Assembly (NCBI GenBank): GCA_050732935.1
Contig: JBOHRW010000238.1
Location: forward strand, 1 to 51,752
From: DASRVA01 sp050732935
GTDB taxonomy: Bacteria > Gemmatimonadota > Gemmatimonadetes > JACCXV01 > JAHWKZ01
Reading direction: 5' to 3'
Length of the DNA stretch: 51,752 bases
Shown: positions 39,745 to 47,117 of the stretch, piece after piece
Layout: each line of letters starts with the position of its first letter
How positions within the stretch are numbered: the first letter of the stretch is position 1
Position numbers and translations under genes: made by a program
The notes under the pieces: model-generated
The model's database searches: none
What the model was told of the DNA's origin: nothing
What the model saw: only the letters and a program-made list of their open reading frames with translations

Positions 39745-40791
39745 CTAAGCGGCCACGGACGATAGCGCGGCCACGGTCGCCTCCAGCCCCCCCACGGGGT
39801 CGGCGCGCTCCGTTCCCACCGGTTCCACGCCCAGCTCTCTGGCGTACCGTAGAAGACGATCGACGACGGGCCTGCGTTCGGTGTGCTGCATGAGATCCGA
39901 GCGCACCTCGCTCGCGTTCGGAAGCTCGCGCAGATAGCCCTTCCAGTGCTTGCGGAACTCGATAACGCCCCGCGGCGTTCCCTTGAACTCGACCGACAGA
40001 TCGAGGTGTTCGAGGGCGGTCCCGATACGCTCGTCCGGCTCGATCTCGGGAACGTGACCGGTATCGCGGTAGACTTTGGCGCGCCAGAAGATCCAGGGGT
40101 CGGCGATGGCCCCGCGGCCGATCATGACGCCGTCGACACCGTACTCGTCGAACATGCGGATGGCCAGGGCGGGCTCCCGGATGTCGCCGTTTCCGAAGAC
40201 GGGGATCGACACCGCCTCCCTGGCGCGGCGGATCCACTCCCAGTCGGCTTCGCCCTTCCGCTGCTGGGCCCGCGTCCGGCCGTGGATGGCCAGCGCCTGG
40301 ACGCCCAGCCGCTCGAACATCCGCGCGTTCTCGACGATCCGGATGGAGTCGTGGTCCCAGCCGAGCCGGGTCTTCACCGTCACCGGCAGCTCGACCGCCT
40401 CCACGATCCCCCGCACCATCGCGGCCATGAGATCGGGGTCCTGGAGGAGCCCCGCCCCGGCGCCCTTGCAGGCCACGCTCTTCACGGGGCATCCGATATT
40501 GATGTCGATCAGCTCGGGGCGGGCCTGCTCGGCGATCCGCGCCGCCTCGACCATGACTTCGACAGAGGCACCGAAGATCTGGATCCCGACCGGTCGTTCG
40601 CCGTCGGCGAGGCGCAGCTTCTCGAGGCACTTCCCAGCGTCCCGGATCAGCCCCTCGGAGGAGATGAACTCGGTGTAGACGACATCCGCCCCCAGCCGCC
40701 GGCACATGAGCCGGAATGGCTGGTCGGAGACGTCTTCCATGGGCGCCAGGAGGAGCGGCCGGTCGAGCGCTAGAGATCCGATCGTGATCAT
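39745..40791 (-). CDS. dusB: tRNA-dihydrouridine synthase B
   Basis: A 348-residue FMN enzyme that reduces uridines in the tRNA D-loop. Motifs: LLLAPMEDVSDQPFRLMCRR (FMN and start of the TIM barrel), DINIGCPVKSVACKGAGAGL with the catalytic Cys, VKTRLGWDHDS, HGRTRAQQRKGEADWEWI and GNGDIREP. MIGRGAIADPWIF closes the barrel, and a helical tRNA-binding domain forms the C-terminus. Length and motifs are normal. It stands alone between the DsbA-like gene and glpD, 78 nt from the latter. The sequence predicts no special regulation. Confidence 0.93.
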   Translation of the reverse strand: MITIGSLALDRPLLLAPMEDVSDQPFRLMCRRLGADVVYTEFISSEGLIRDAGKCLEKLRLADGERPVGIQIFGASVEVMVEAARIAEQARPELIDINIGCPVKSVACKGAGAGLLQDPDLMAAMVRGIVEAVELPVTVKTRLGWDHDSIRIVENARMFERLGVQALAIHGRTRAQQRKGEADWEWIRRAREAVSIPVFGNGDIREPALAIRMFDEYGVDGVMIGRGAIADPWIFWRAKVYRDTGHVPEIEPDERIGTALEHLDLSVEFKGTPRGVIEFRKHWKGYLRELPNASEVRSDLMQHTERRPVVDRLLRYARELGVEPVGTERADPVGGLEATVAALSSVAA

Positions 40792-40869
40792 ATGGCGGGG
40801 AATCTCCGCCTGGCTTCAGAAGTCGTCAAACGGCGCGTCGGCGCGACCCCGGCCAGCCGTCACGCGCGA

Positions 40870-42480
40870 TCACCGCGCCGCCGCACGGAAGGCGGTCACC
40901 TCCGCTCGCTGGCGCGCCTCGTCCCACCCGGTGACCGGGGCCGCCGCCCGGGCGACCCGGTAGAGCGTCTCCCGGTCGACGGGCACGCCGCCGGGGAGGG
41001 CGCTCATTCGCCGGTCAACCAGGTCCTCCAGCGTCTCCACCATCTCGCGAGCGGCGCGTTCGACCTCGGCCGTGCCGTGGCGGAAGTCGGACCCCAGTGG
41101 CTCGGAGCTCTCCGGCTCCGCCGCCCAGCGCGTGAAGACGTCGTCGGCGTCGGGGCCGAAGAGCTCGCGCACGCGGGCCACCTCCTCCGGCGACGCCCAG
41201 GCCGGCGGTCCGGCCCCACCCGCAGACATCGGGACCAGCGGCCGGCGATCCGTCCGGCAGGGAACGGCCGGGCGCCCGAGCCAATCGAGGACCCGATCGA
41301 CGGTCTCCTCGGCCATCCGGCGGTAGGTGGTGAGCTTCCCCCCCGCCACGGTGAGAAAGCCCGGCGCGGTCTCCTCGATGACCTCTTCCCGCGGAATGGC
41401 GTCCGGATCCTCCCGCGACCCCACCCGGACGAGCGGTCGCCAGCCGGCCCACGCGCCTGCCACGTCCGACACGGCCAGGTCCGCGTCGAGCACGGGCCGC
41501 AACGTCGATACGAGATACTCGACGGCGGCGGCGCCGACCCCCAGATCGTCGACGTCGCCGTCCTCGCGCGTGTCGGTCGTCCCGATGTAGGTCCAGCGGC
41601 CCTCGGGTACGGCGAAGACGAGGCGCCCGTCGGCGGCGGGGACGGCGGTCGGGTCGCGGAGCGGCAGCCGTTTCCAGGGGACCACGATGTGCACGCCCTT
41701 CGTAGGCTCGAGGAGCGCCGGCCGGCCGGGGGCGGCGCGCGACCGCAGGCGGTCCGACCATGGACCGGTCGCGTTGACCCAGGTCACACCCCGGACCGTG
41801 AACCGCGATCCGTCCCGCCGATCCTCGACCTCGCCCAGCCATCCCCGGCCCCAGCGCTCCACCGCCCCCAAGGCGCAATAGTTGGCCGCCGTCGCGCCCG
41901 CTCGGCGGGCGTCCGCCACCGTCTCAACGACCAGCCGCGCGTCCCGGACCAGGACGTCTACGTACAGTCCGGCACCTCCGAGACCGGCCGGCTCCAGCAG
42001 CGGCTCACGGGCGCACGCGTCCGCCACGGTCAGGATGCGATGGCGCCCCAGGCGGCCGCGACCGGCAAGAGCGTCGTAGAGCCCCAGGCCGAGCCGCATT
42101 TTCCACAGGGGAAGCGAAGGCTCGAGGGCCGGGATCAGAAACGGGGTCGGCCGGGTCAGGTGGGGGGCGATCCCGAGCAGGACGGCGCGCTCGGCGAGCG
42201 CCGTTCGGACGAGATCGAATTCCAGGAGCTCCAGGTAGCGCAGTCCGCCGTGGGCGAACTTGGTGGTCCTGGAGGAGGTCCCGGCAGCCCAATCCCCCGC
42301 CTCGACGAGCGCCACCGAGAGCCCGCGTAGCGCGGCGTCCCGAGCGACTCCGGCGCCGGTGATCCCGCCTCCCACGACCACCAGGTCCCACGGCCTTTCC
42401 TCCAGCCGGTGGCGGGCCGCCGCCCGGTCCCAGGCTTCGGTGCGCGAAGCGGGCGCGTGACCGTCCGGGTGGCGGCTCAC
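40870..42480 (-). CDS. glpD: FAD-dependent glycerol-3-phosphate dehydrogenase
   Basis: A 536-residue membrane-associated flavoenzyme that oxidises sn-glycerol 3-phosphate to dihydroxyacetone phosphate and passes electrons to quinone. It has the N-terminal FAD motif LVVVGGGITGAGVARDAAL, then GTSSRTTKFAHGGLRYLE, the typical GlpD signature. TYIGTTDTREDGD and VAGGKLTTYRRMAEE follow. The C-terminal cap domain (from about 400) is helical. Length is close to the family norm. No glpF or glpK is nearby. It is divergent from the greA-like gene. Confidence 0.93.
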   Translation of the reverse strand: MSRHPDGHAPASRTEAWDRAAARHRLEERPWDLVVVGGGITGAGVARDAALRGLSVALVEAGDWAAGTSSRTTKFAHGGLRYLELLEFDLVRTALAERAVLLGIAPHLTRPTPFLIPALEPSLPLWKMRLGLGLYDALAGRGRLGRHRILTVADACAREPLLEPAGLGGAGLYVDVLVRDARLVVETVADARRAGATAANYCALGAVERWGRGWLGEVEDRRDGSRFTVRGVTWVNATGPWSDRLRSRAAPGRPALLEPTKGVHIVVPWKRLPLRDPTAVPAADGRLVFAVPEGRWTYIGTTDTREDGDVDDLGVGAAAVEYLVSTLRPVLDADLAVSDVAGAWAGWRPLVRVGSREDPDAIPREEVIEETAPGFLTVAGGKLTTYRRMAEETVDRVLDWLGRPAVPCRTDRRPLVPMSAGGAGPPAWASPEEVARVRELFGPDADDVFTRWAAEPESSEPLGSDFRHGTAEVERAAREMVETLEDLVDRRMSALPGGVPVDRETLYRVARAAAPVTGWDEARQRAEVTAFRAAAR

Positions 42481-42544
42481 GTCTGGCGAACCTTTCCCCG
42501 CGGGTCTATTTTGCTTTTGTCCATCGCAACGCGAGTCCGGAACG

Positions 42545-42569
42545 CGCGGCGCACTCGGCCGCGTTTTTT
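42545..42569 (+). terminator. intrinsic terminator in the leader of the greA-like gene
   Basis: A 6-bp GC stem CGCGGC/GCCGCG with a 7-nt loop followed directly by six T. It lies on the plus strand about 70 nt before the greA-like start and inside a divergent intergenic region. Any plus transcript reaching it would come from a promoter just upstream, so it may act as an attenuator. Confidence 0.55.
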
Positions 42570-42636
42570 CGTGCGCGGGCGGAACTCGCGGACGTCACGG
42601 ACAGACCGCAACGACGAGAGTGAGAGAGGCCCGACC

Positions 42637-43152
42637 ATGCTCCAGGAGCTCCGCGAGCGGCTCGACAGGCAGATCGTGGAGCTCGACCGCGAACTGCGGA
42701 TCGAGCTTCCCCGCATCATCGCTGAGGCGCGCGCGCTCGGGGATTTGCGGGAGAATGCCGAGTACACGGCCGCGCTCGAGCGCCAGGAGTTCGTGCGCGC
42801 CCGGCTCTCCCAGCTCACCCGCCGGCAGAGCGAACTCAGCTCGATCGACCTGCGCGCGGTCCCCCGCGACCAGGCCGGTTTCGGATCCCGGGTCCAGCTC
42901 GAGGACGAGGAGGGGGAAAGCAACTCCTGGCAGCTCGTGTTTCCCGAGTTCGCCGACTTCGACGGCCGCATGATCTCGCTCGCATCCCCGCTCGGCCGCG
43001 CCATCCTGGGAGCACGGCCGGGCGACCGGATCCAGCTCGACGCGCCGGCCGGCGCCCGGCGCTTCCAGGTGATCGAGATCGTCACCGTACACGGGGAGAG
43101 GCTATCCGCTTTGGCGGGCGCGGACACGCCCGAGGAGGAGGACGATGGCTGA
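42637..43152 (+). CDS. greA: GreA/GreB-like transcription elongation factor
   Basis: A 171-residue protein. The N-terminal coiled coil has GDLRENAEYTAALERQEF, matching the GreA tip with the conserved acidic pair (D..E) that stimulates RNA cleavage by backtracked RNA polymerase. The C-terminal FKBP-like domain has ISLASPLGRAILGARPGDRI. The acidic tail is ADTPEEEDDG. It is slightly longer than typical GreA (about 158), with extra residues between the two domains, so a Gre-family paralogue is possible. AGAGAGG precedes the ATG. It overlaps the next gene by 8 nt. Confidence 0.87.
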   Translation: MLQELRERLDRQIVELDRELRIELPRIIAEARALGDLRENAEYTAALERQEFVRARLSQLTRRQSELSSIDLRAVPRDQAGFGSRVQLEDEEGESNSWQLVFPEFADFDGRMISLASPLGRAILGARPGDRIQLDAPAGARRFQVIEIVTVHGERLSALAGADTPEEEDDG

Positions 43153-43396
43153 GGTGAAGTGTCTGCGGTGCGGCGAGACGAAAGCTGGGCTCGACCGACC
43201 GCCCTACCCGGACGCCTTCGGCCGCCGGATCGCCGAGAAGATCTGCGCGGACTGCTGGGAAGAGGCGAAACGGATGCAGGTCATGGTGATCAACGAGTAC
43301 CGCCTCGACCTGAGCGATCCCCGGGCCCAGGAGATCCTCGAGCGCTCCACGCGCGACTTCCTGGGGCTCGCAGAGGACGGCGGCGAGAAAGCCTAG
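43145..43396 (+). CDS. YggX-like protein with two CxxC motifs
   Basis: An 83-residue protein aligned with the Fe(II)-trafficking/oxidative-damage-protection family YggX over YPDAFGRRIAEKIC, VMVINEYRLDL and RSTRDFLG. In addition it carries CLRC at residues 6-9 and CADC at 34-37, giving four cysteines that could bind zinc or an iron-sulfur centre. Classical YggX has no such pair. The start overlaps the greA-like gene (ATGGCTGA) with GAGGAGG upstream, so the two are translated together. Its stop shares a CTAG with the convergent DUF6174 gene. Confidence 0.8.
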   Translation: MAEVKCLRCGETKAGLDRPPYPDAFGRRIAEKICADCWEEAKRMQVMVINEYRLDLSDPRAQEILERSTRDFLGLAEDGGEKA

Positions 43397-43851
43397 TCAA
43401 CCCGCTCCAGGTCCTCGATCTCGAAATGCAGTTCCTCGTCGGCGATCTGGAAGATGTCGAGGAACCCGCTCACCGGATAGCCCAGCTGGTCGTGGAATCG
43501 GACGTCGACCCGCCGATCCCCCTCCTCGTCCAGAAACGACTCGATCAGATCGAAAGCCTCTTCGACGGTTCCGATCCTGAGAAACTCGATTGGAATCGCT
43601 TCCTTCGACTCCAAGCCGGTCACCGACACGACCGTCCCGTCGCGCACCTCGACGCGCGCACGCCCCACGAACCCGCAGAAGCAGCCCTGCGTCAACGTGT
43701 AGTCATAATCCGCGAAGTCGCGCTGTGCCCAGAGCGTGCGAGCCCGCGATAGATCCGAGGCGATGGACCCGGTGGGGGAGTCGTCACAGCTCCCGGCGAT
43801 CGTCGCCAGCGGGACGAGAGCGAAGAGAAATCCGTGGATTCGATGCGACAT
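43393..43851 (-). CDS. DUF6174-type lipoprotein
   Basis: A 152-residue exported protein with a lipoprotein signal (FALVPLATIAGSC, mature DDSPTG). A compact domain with YDYTLTQGCFCGF follows, then VEVRDGTVVSVTG and VEEAFDLIESFLDE, the pattern of the DUF6174 family. The function of the family is unknown. The ATG at 43851 has GGGAGGAAGG just upstream. It is convergent with the YggX-like gene and their stop codons overlap. Confidence 0.8.
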   Translation of the reverse strand: MSHRIHGFLFALVPLATIAGSCDDSPTGSIASDLSRARTLWAQRDFADYDYTLTQGCFCGFVGRARVEVRDGTVVSVTGLESKEAIPIEFLRIGTVEEAFDLIESFLDEEGDRRVDVRFHDQLGYPVSGFLDIFQIADEELHFEIEDLERVD

Positions 43852-43917
43852 GCCTTCCTCCCGTGCCACGAGGCCATGGAGAAACTTGGCTGCGGGCCGG
43901 CCGGGTTGTAGAGACGC

Positions 43918-45120
43918 CTACCGTAACATCATGCGTAGCTTGATCTCAGCACGTCTAACATCAACGTCGCCCATACGATAGACTGTTACGACCCGTCCAT
44001 GACGCGAACCCCAGGCCACCCCCGCCCCGGCGCCGCCGAGACCCTCTACCGACCACTCCTCGGCCAGCGCGGGCGTGCCGAAGACCTGGATCGTCGTCCC
44101 GAAGAGCTCCGTGTCGTAGGAAGTGATCTCCGCGTACGTCCGATCGTCCCCCACCATATTCGCCCCCGCCACGCGACCCTGGTGCTGGGCGTGGAGCCAG
44201 TGCTCGACCCGGTGCCGGAGTCCGGCGTGCGGATCCGGATAGGCGGCCACATCCCCCGCCGCCCAAAGGCCGGGCGCCGCCTGCAGGCGCTCGTCGACGA
44301 CGATCCCGCCGTCGGCGGTCCGCTCCACGTTCTCGAGAAAGCCCGTCTCCGGACGAACACCGACACCCATGATCGCGAGGTCGCCCGGGTAGCTCCGCTC
44401 CTCGCCTGCGGTCGGCCGCGCCGCGCCGGCGGTGGGTCGCGTCCCGACCCACAGTCCATCGCCGCCCCGCCGGAACCCGGTCACGGTCGCCCCGGTGACC
44501 ACCTCGACACCGCCCTCCTCGAGGAACCTCCGCAATGCCAGGCCGACCGGCTCGGGCGCCACCCGGCCGAAGATCCATGGCTCGCGCTCGATCACGGTGC
44601 AGCGAAGGCCCCGCTGCGCCAGTGCCGCCGCGATCTCGACCCCGATCAGCCCACCCCCGACCACCACGGCCCGCCCGGTCTCGCGCGCAGCCTCCCGCAG
44701 ACGCCTGGCGTCGTTCAGCGATCGCAGGGTGTGGACACCGGGAGCCCCGCTCCCCGGGACAGGGAGCACGAGGGGCGAGGCGCCGGTGGCGACCAGACAT
44801 CGCTCGTAGGGCAGGATCTCGCCGGTCTCGAGACGCGCCTCGCGGGCGGCGGCGTCGAGCCCGACCACGCGCTCCCCGCTCCTGAGCTCGATGCCCTGCT
44901 TCTCCCATAGCTCGGCCGGCTTGATCGTGACCTGTGCGGGGGCGAGGTCGTCCCTCTTCAGGAAGTCCTTGGAGAGGAGGATGCGGTTGTAGAAAGGATG
45001 CGGGTCCGCCGACACGGCGACCACGCGGGCCTGCCGATCCTTCCGACGGATCGCCTCCGACGCGCGGGCCCCGGCCGGCCCCGATCCCAGGATCAGAAAG
45101 TCGATGCGGTCGCCGGTCAG
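43918..45120 (-). CDS. FAD/NAD(P)-dependent pyridine-nucleotide-disulfide-type reductase with apparent CTG start
   Basis: A 400-residue two-Rossmann flavoprotein of the rubredoxin/nitrite-reductase-subunit type. The FAD motif DFLILGSGPAGARASEAI is near the N-terminus, the NAD(P) motif AVVVGGGLIGVEIAAALAQR in the middle, and GLWAAGDVAAYPD closes the FAD site. The FAD motif lies upstream of the first GTG (45024), and no ATG, GTG or TTG exists in frame between it and a point well inside the preceding gene. A CTG at 45120 overlaps that gene's TGA (CTGA), with GAGGAG upstream. It is coupled to the SelW-like selenoprotein gene, so electron transfer to that redox protein is plausible. Confidence 0.85.
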   Translation of the reverse strand: MTGDRIDFLILGSGPAGARASEAIRRKDRQARVVAVSADPHPFYNRILLSKDFLKRDDLAPAQVTIKPAELWEKQGIELRSGERVVGLDAAAREARLETGEILPYERCLVATGASPLVLPVPGSGAPGVHTLRSLNDARRLREAARETGRAVVVGGGLIGVEIAAALAQRGLRCTVIEREPWIFGRVAPEPVGLALRRFLEEGGVEVVTGATVTGFRRGGDGLWVGTRPTAGAARPTAGEERSYPGDLAIMGVGVRPETGFLENVERTADGGIVVDERLQAAPGLWAAGDVAAYPDPHAGLRHRVEHWLHAQHQGRVAGANMVGDDRTYAEITSYDTELFGTTIQVFGTPALAEEWSVEGLGGAGAGVAWGSRHGRVVTVYRMGDVDVRRAEIKLRMMLR

Positions 45121-45341
45121 CGCGTCCGCAGCTCCTCGAGGATGTCGTCGAACTCGGGAAAGCGCCCGGTCCGCTTCTTGGAGTGGACCAGCTCGCCGTC
45201 GACCTCGACCTCGAACACGCCTCCCCCGCTCTCGATCAGATCGACATCGGCGGATCGGATCTCACTCTCGATGAGGGCGGCCAGACTGGCCGCCCGGGGC
45301 TCGTAGTTTCAAACGCCGCAGTATTCGATCGTGACTTTCAT
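45117..45341 (-). CDS. SelW-like selenoprotein (Rdx/SelT-SelW-SelH family), TGA read as selenocysteine
   Basis: A 74-residue protein if the TGA at 45309-45311 (codon 11) is selenocysteine. It starts MKVTIEYCGV, then U, then NYEPRAASLAALIESE, and ends RFPEFDDILEELRTR. This matches the SelW-type thioredoxin-like family with a CxxU redox motif (C-G-V-U). The family hallmarks are all present: beta-strand before the motif, NY.P.A..L after it, and GG.FEV..DGELV..K...GRFPE. A perfect stem-loop follows the TGA at bacterial SECIS distance. AGGTGA lies upstream of the ATG. A pseudogene with a stop is the alternative, but both the SECIS and the intact downstream frame argue against it. Confidence 0.9.
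45275..45295 (-). promoter_or_regulatory. bacterial SECIS element
   Basis: A perfect 9-bp stem (GGGCGGCCA with TGGCCGCCC) closed by a GUC loop on the minus strand. It begins 13 nt after the UGA, putting the apical loop 22 nt from it. GU in the loop and this spacing fit the bacterial SECIS recognised by SelB. Confidence 0.85.
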
Positions 45342-45397
45342 CTGACTTCTTCACCTCATCCCTGAAGCCAAGGTCACTCCCCGCCATGTCGAGTGCG

Positions 45398-45649
45398 CTA
45401 GCGCCAGTCGCAGGGGCAGAGCCCGAAAAACCTGTCCTCCTTCGCCCGCCGGTACGCGTCGTCGAGCGACAGGCCACGGCGGCGGAAGCGCTGGATGTCC
45501 CGCAGCCGGTTGAGGTCGCCCTCGGACCACCAGCGCGGGTCGTCTCCCCCCCGATGGACGTCGGGATGGATCCACCCGGCCGCCTGGCAGGCGTCGACGG
45601 TGGCCCGGTCCAGCCCGTCCACGCGTCTCAGGATCTGGTCGGTGCGCAT
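45398..45649 (-). CDS. small MerR/CbpM-like helix-turn-helix protein
   Basis: An 83-residue protein. An N-terminal helix-turn-helix-like part is MRTDQILRRVDGLDRATVDA, then a wing-like WIHPDVHRGGDDPRWWSEGD, LNRLRDIQRFRRRGLSLDDA and a C-terminal CPCDWR. The layout recalls the DNA-binding half of MerR or the chaperone modulator CbpM, without an effector domain. It is upstream of the selenoprotein gene on the same strand (56 nt gap) and divergent from the CNNM gene. The two terminal cysteines may bind metal. Assignment is tentative. Confidence 0.55.
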   Translation of the reverse strand: MRTDQILRRVDGLDRATVDACQAAGWIHPDVHRGGDDPRWWSEGDLNRLRDIQRFRRRGLSLDDAYRRAKEDRFFGLCPCDWR

Positions 45650-45742
45650 CGTGCAATGTGAGGCTAGGCCACGCGGGTCCGCCCCGTCAACCGGGCTCAG
45701 GTGATTTTCGGCTCACCCGGCATTAACTTTAATCGCCTCGAA

Positions 45743-47098
45743 ATGGAAACTGACTTATCCGGCCTGGACATCTTGTTCCGTCTCCTGGCCGTTCTCGTCC
45801 TGGTGGCCGCGAACGGCTTTTTCGTGGCCAGCGAGTTCGCCCTCGTCTCGGTCCGCCGGACGCGGATCGAAGAGCTGGCTCGCGAAGGGAAGCCTCTGGT
45901 ACGCGCCGTCCGCGAGGCGCTCGGAGACCTCGACGCGTACCTGGCGGCGACCCAGCTCGGGATCACGATGGCGTCGATCGGTCTGGGATGGATCGGCGAG
46001 CCTGCTCTGGCGGCCATACTGGAGCCCATCTTCGCCTGGCTTCCGGCAACCTGGCAGCTGATCAGCGCTCACGCGATGGCGGTCGTGGTCGCCTTCGCGA
46101 TCATCACCTCGCTCCACATCGTGCTCGGCGAGCTGGCCCCGAAGTCGGTGGCGATCCAGCGCTCCGAGAGGATGGCGCTCGCGGTGGCCCTCCCCATGAA
46201 GTGGTTTCTCACGCTGCTCAAGCCTTTCATCATGTTCCTGAACAGCCTCGGCTGGCTCTTCCTGCGCATGTTCGGGGTCGACCCCGTGGGCGCCGGGCAC
46301 CATGTCGCCCACACCGAGGAGGAGCTCAAGATGATCGTCTCGGCGAGCACCGAAGCAGGAGTCCTCGAGCCCGAGGAGGAAGAGTTGATCCACCGCGTCT
46401 TCGAGTTTGCCGACATGACCGCGAACCAGGTGATGGTGCCACGCACCGAGGTCATCGGCCTGCCCCTGACCGCGCCGCGACAGGAGGTCGAGAAGATCCT
46501 CGGCGATCACGGCTTCACGCGCTATCCGATCTACGACGGCTCGCTCGACAACATCCTCGGGATCTTGAACGTCAAGGACCTCCTCCCACTCCTGCAGGAG
46601 CGCGACGGTCCGCTGGACCTGCGGCGCGTGCTGAAGACGCCGATCGTGATGCCCGAGTCGGTTCGGGTGTTCCGGCTGCTTTCCGCCATTCAGGCCGACC
46701 GCCGCCACATGGTCGTGCTGATCGACGAGTTCGGCGGTACGGCCGGGATCGTGACCCTGCGGGATCTCTTGGAGAGGCTCGTCGGCGACGTGCGGAGCGA
46801 GGAGGAGACCGAGTGGCCGGACGTGGTCGAGGTCGGCGAGGGCGAGGCCCTGATCGACGGGCTCATGCTGATCCCGGACGTGAACGAGCGCTTCGGCCTC
46901 GAGCTCGACGAAGAAGAGTACCACACGATCGGCGGCTACCTCTTCGGACTCCTCGGCCGCCGACCGGAGATCGGCGACGAGGTCGAGGGGCCGGGATGCC
47001 GGCTCAAGGTCGAGGCGCTGGACGGCATGCGCGTGAGCCGGCTCAGGATCTCGATGGAGGAGCCCGCCGGGAGCCCGGCGATCGGCGAGTCGGAGTAG
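45743..47098 (+). CDS. CNNM/CorC (HlyC-type) membrane protein with CBS domains
   Basis: A 451-residue protein. A DUF21/CNNM membrane domain covers about residues 1-200 with four hydrophobic segments and FFVASEFALVSVRRTRIEEL. Two CBS motifs follow (MVPRTEVIGLPLTAPRQEV and LKTPIVMPESVRVFRLLSAI). A C-terminal CorC/HlyC domain has LIDEFGGTAGIVTLRDLLE and EYHTIGGYLFGLLGR. The family is linked to magnesium or sodium-coupled efflux. The ATG 45743 is close after TTTAAT (45727-45732), so a leaderless message is possible; a GTG at 45701 is in frame. There is no strong ribosome site. Confidence 0.9.
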   Translation: METDLSGLDILFRLLAVLVLVAANGFFVASEFALVSVRRTRIEELAREGKPLVRAVREALGDLDAYLAATQLGITMASIGLGWIGEPALAAILEPIFAWLPATWQLISAHAMAVVVAFAIITSLHIVLGELAPKSVAIQRSERMALAVALPMKWFLTLLKPFIMFLNSLGWLFLRMFGVDPVGAGHHVAHTEEELKMIVSASTEAGVLEPEEEELIHRVFEFADMTANQVMVPRTEVIGLPLTAPRQEVEKILGDHGFTRYPIYDGSLDNILGILNVKDLLPLLQERDGPLDLRRVLKTPIVMPESVRVFRLLSAIQADRRHMVVLIDEFGGTAGIVTLRDLLERLVGDVRSEEETEWPDVVEVGEGEALIDGLMLIPDVNERFGLELDEEEYHTIGGYLFGLLGRRPEIGDEVEGPGCRLKVEALDGMRVSRLRISMEEPAGSPAIGESE

Positions 47099-47100
47099 CT

Positions 47101-47117
47101 CGCGCCCGTTCGGCGCG
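47101..47117. terminator. hairpin between convergent genes
   Basis: CGCGCC-CGTTC-GGCGCG, a 6-bp stem with a 5-nt loop, exactly fills the 19-nt gap between two convergent stops. There is no T-run, so termination here is a weak inference. Confidence 0.35.

Noticed and set aside
45309..45311. In-frame TGA as a nonsense mutation making a pseudogene
   Set aside because: The TGA is at the exact redox position of the SelW family, followed by a bacterial SECIS hairpin and an intact family domain.
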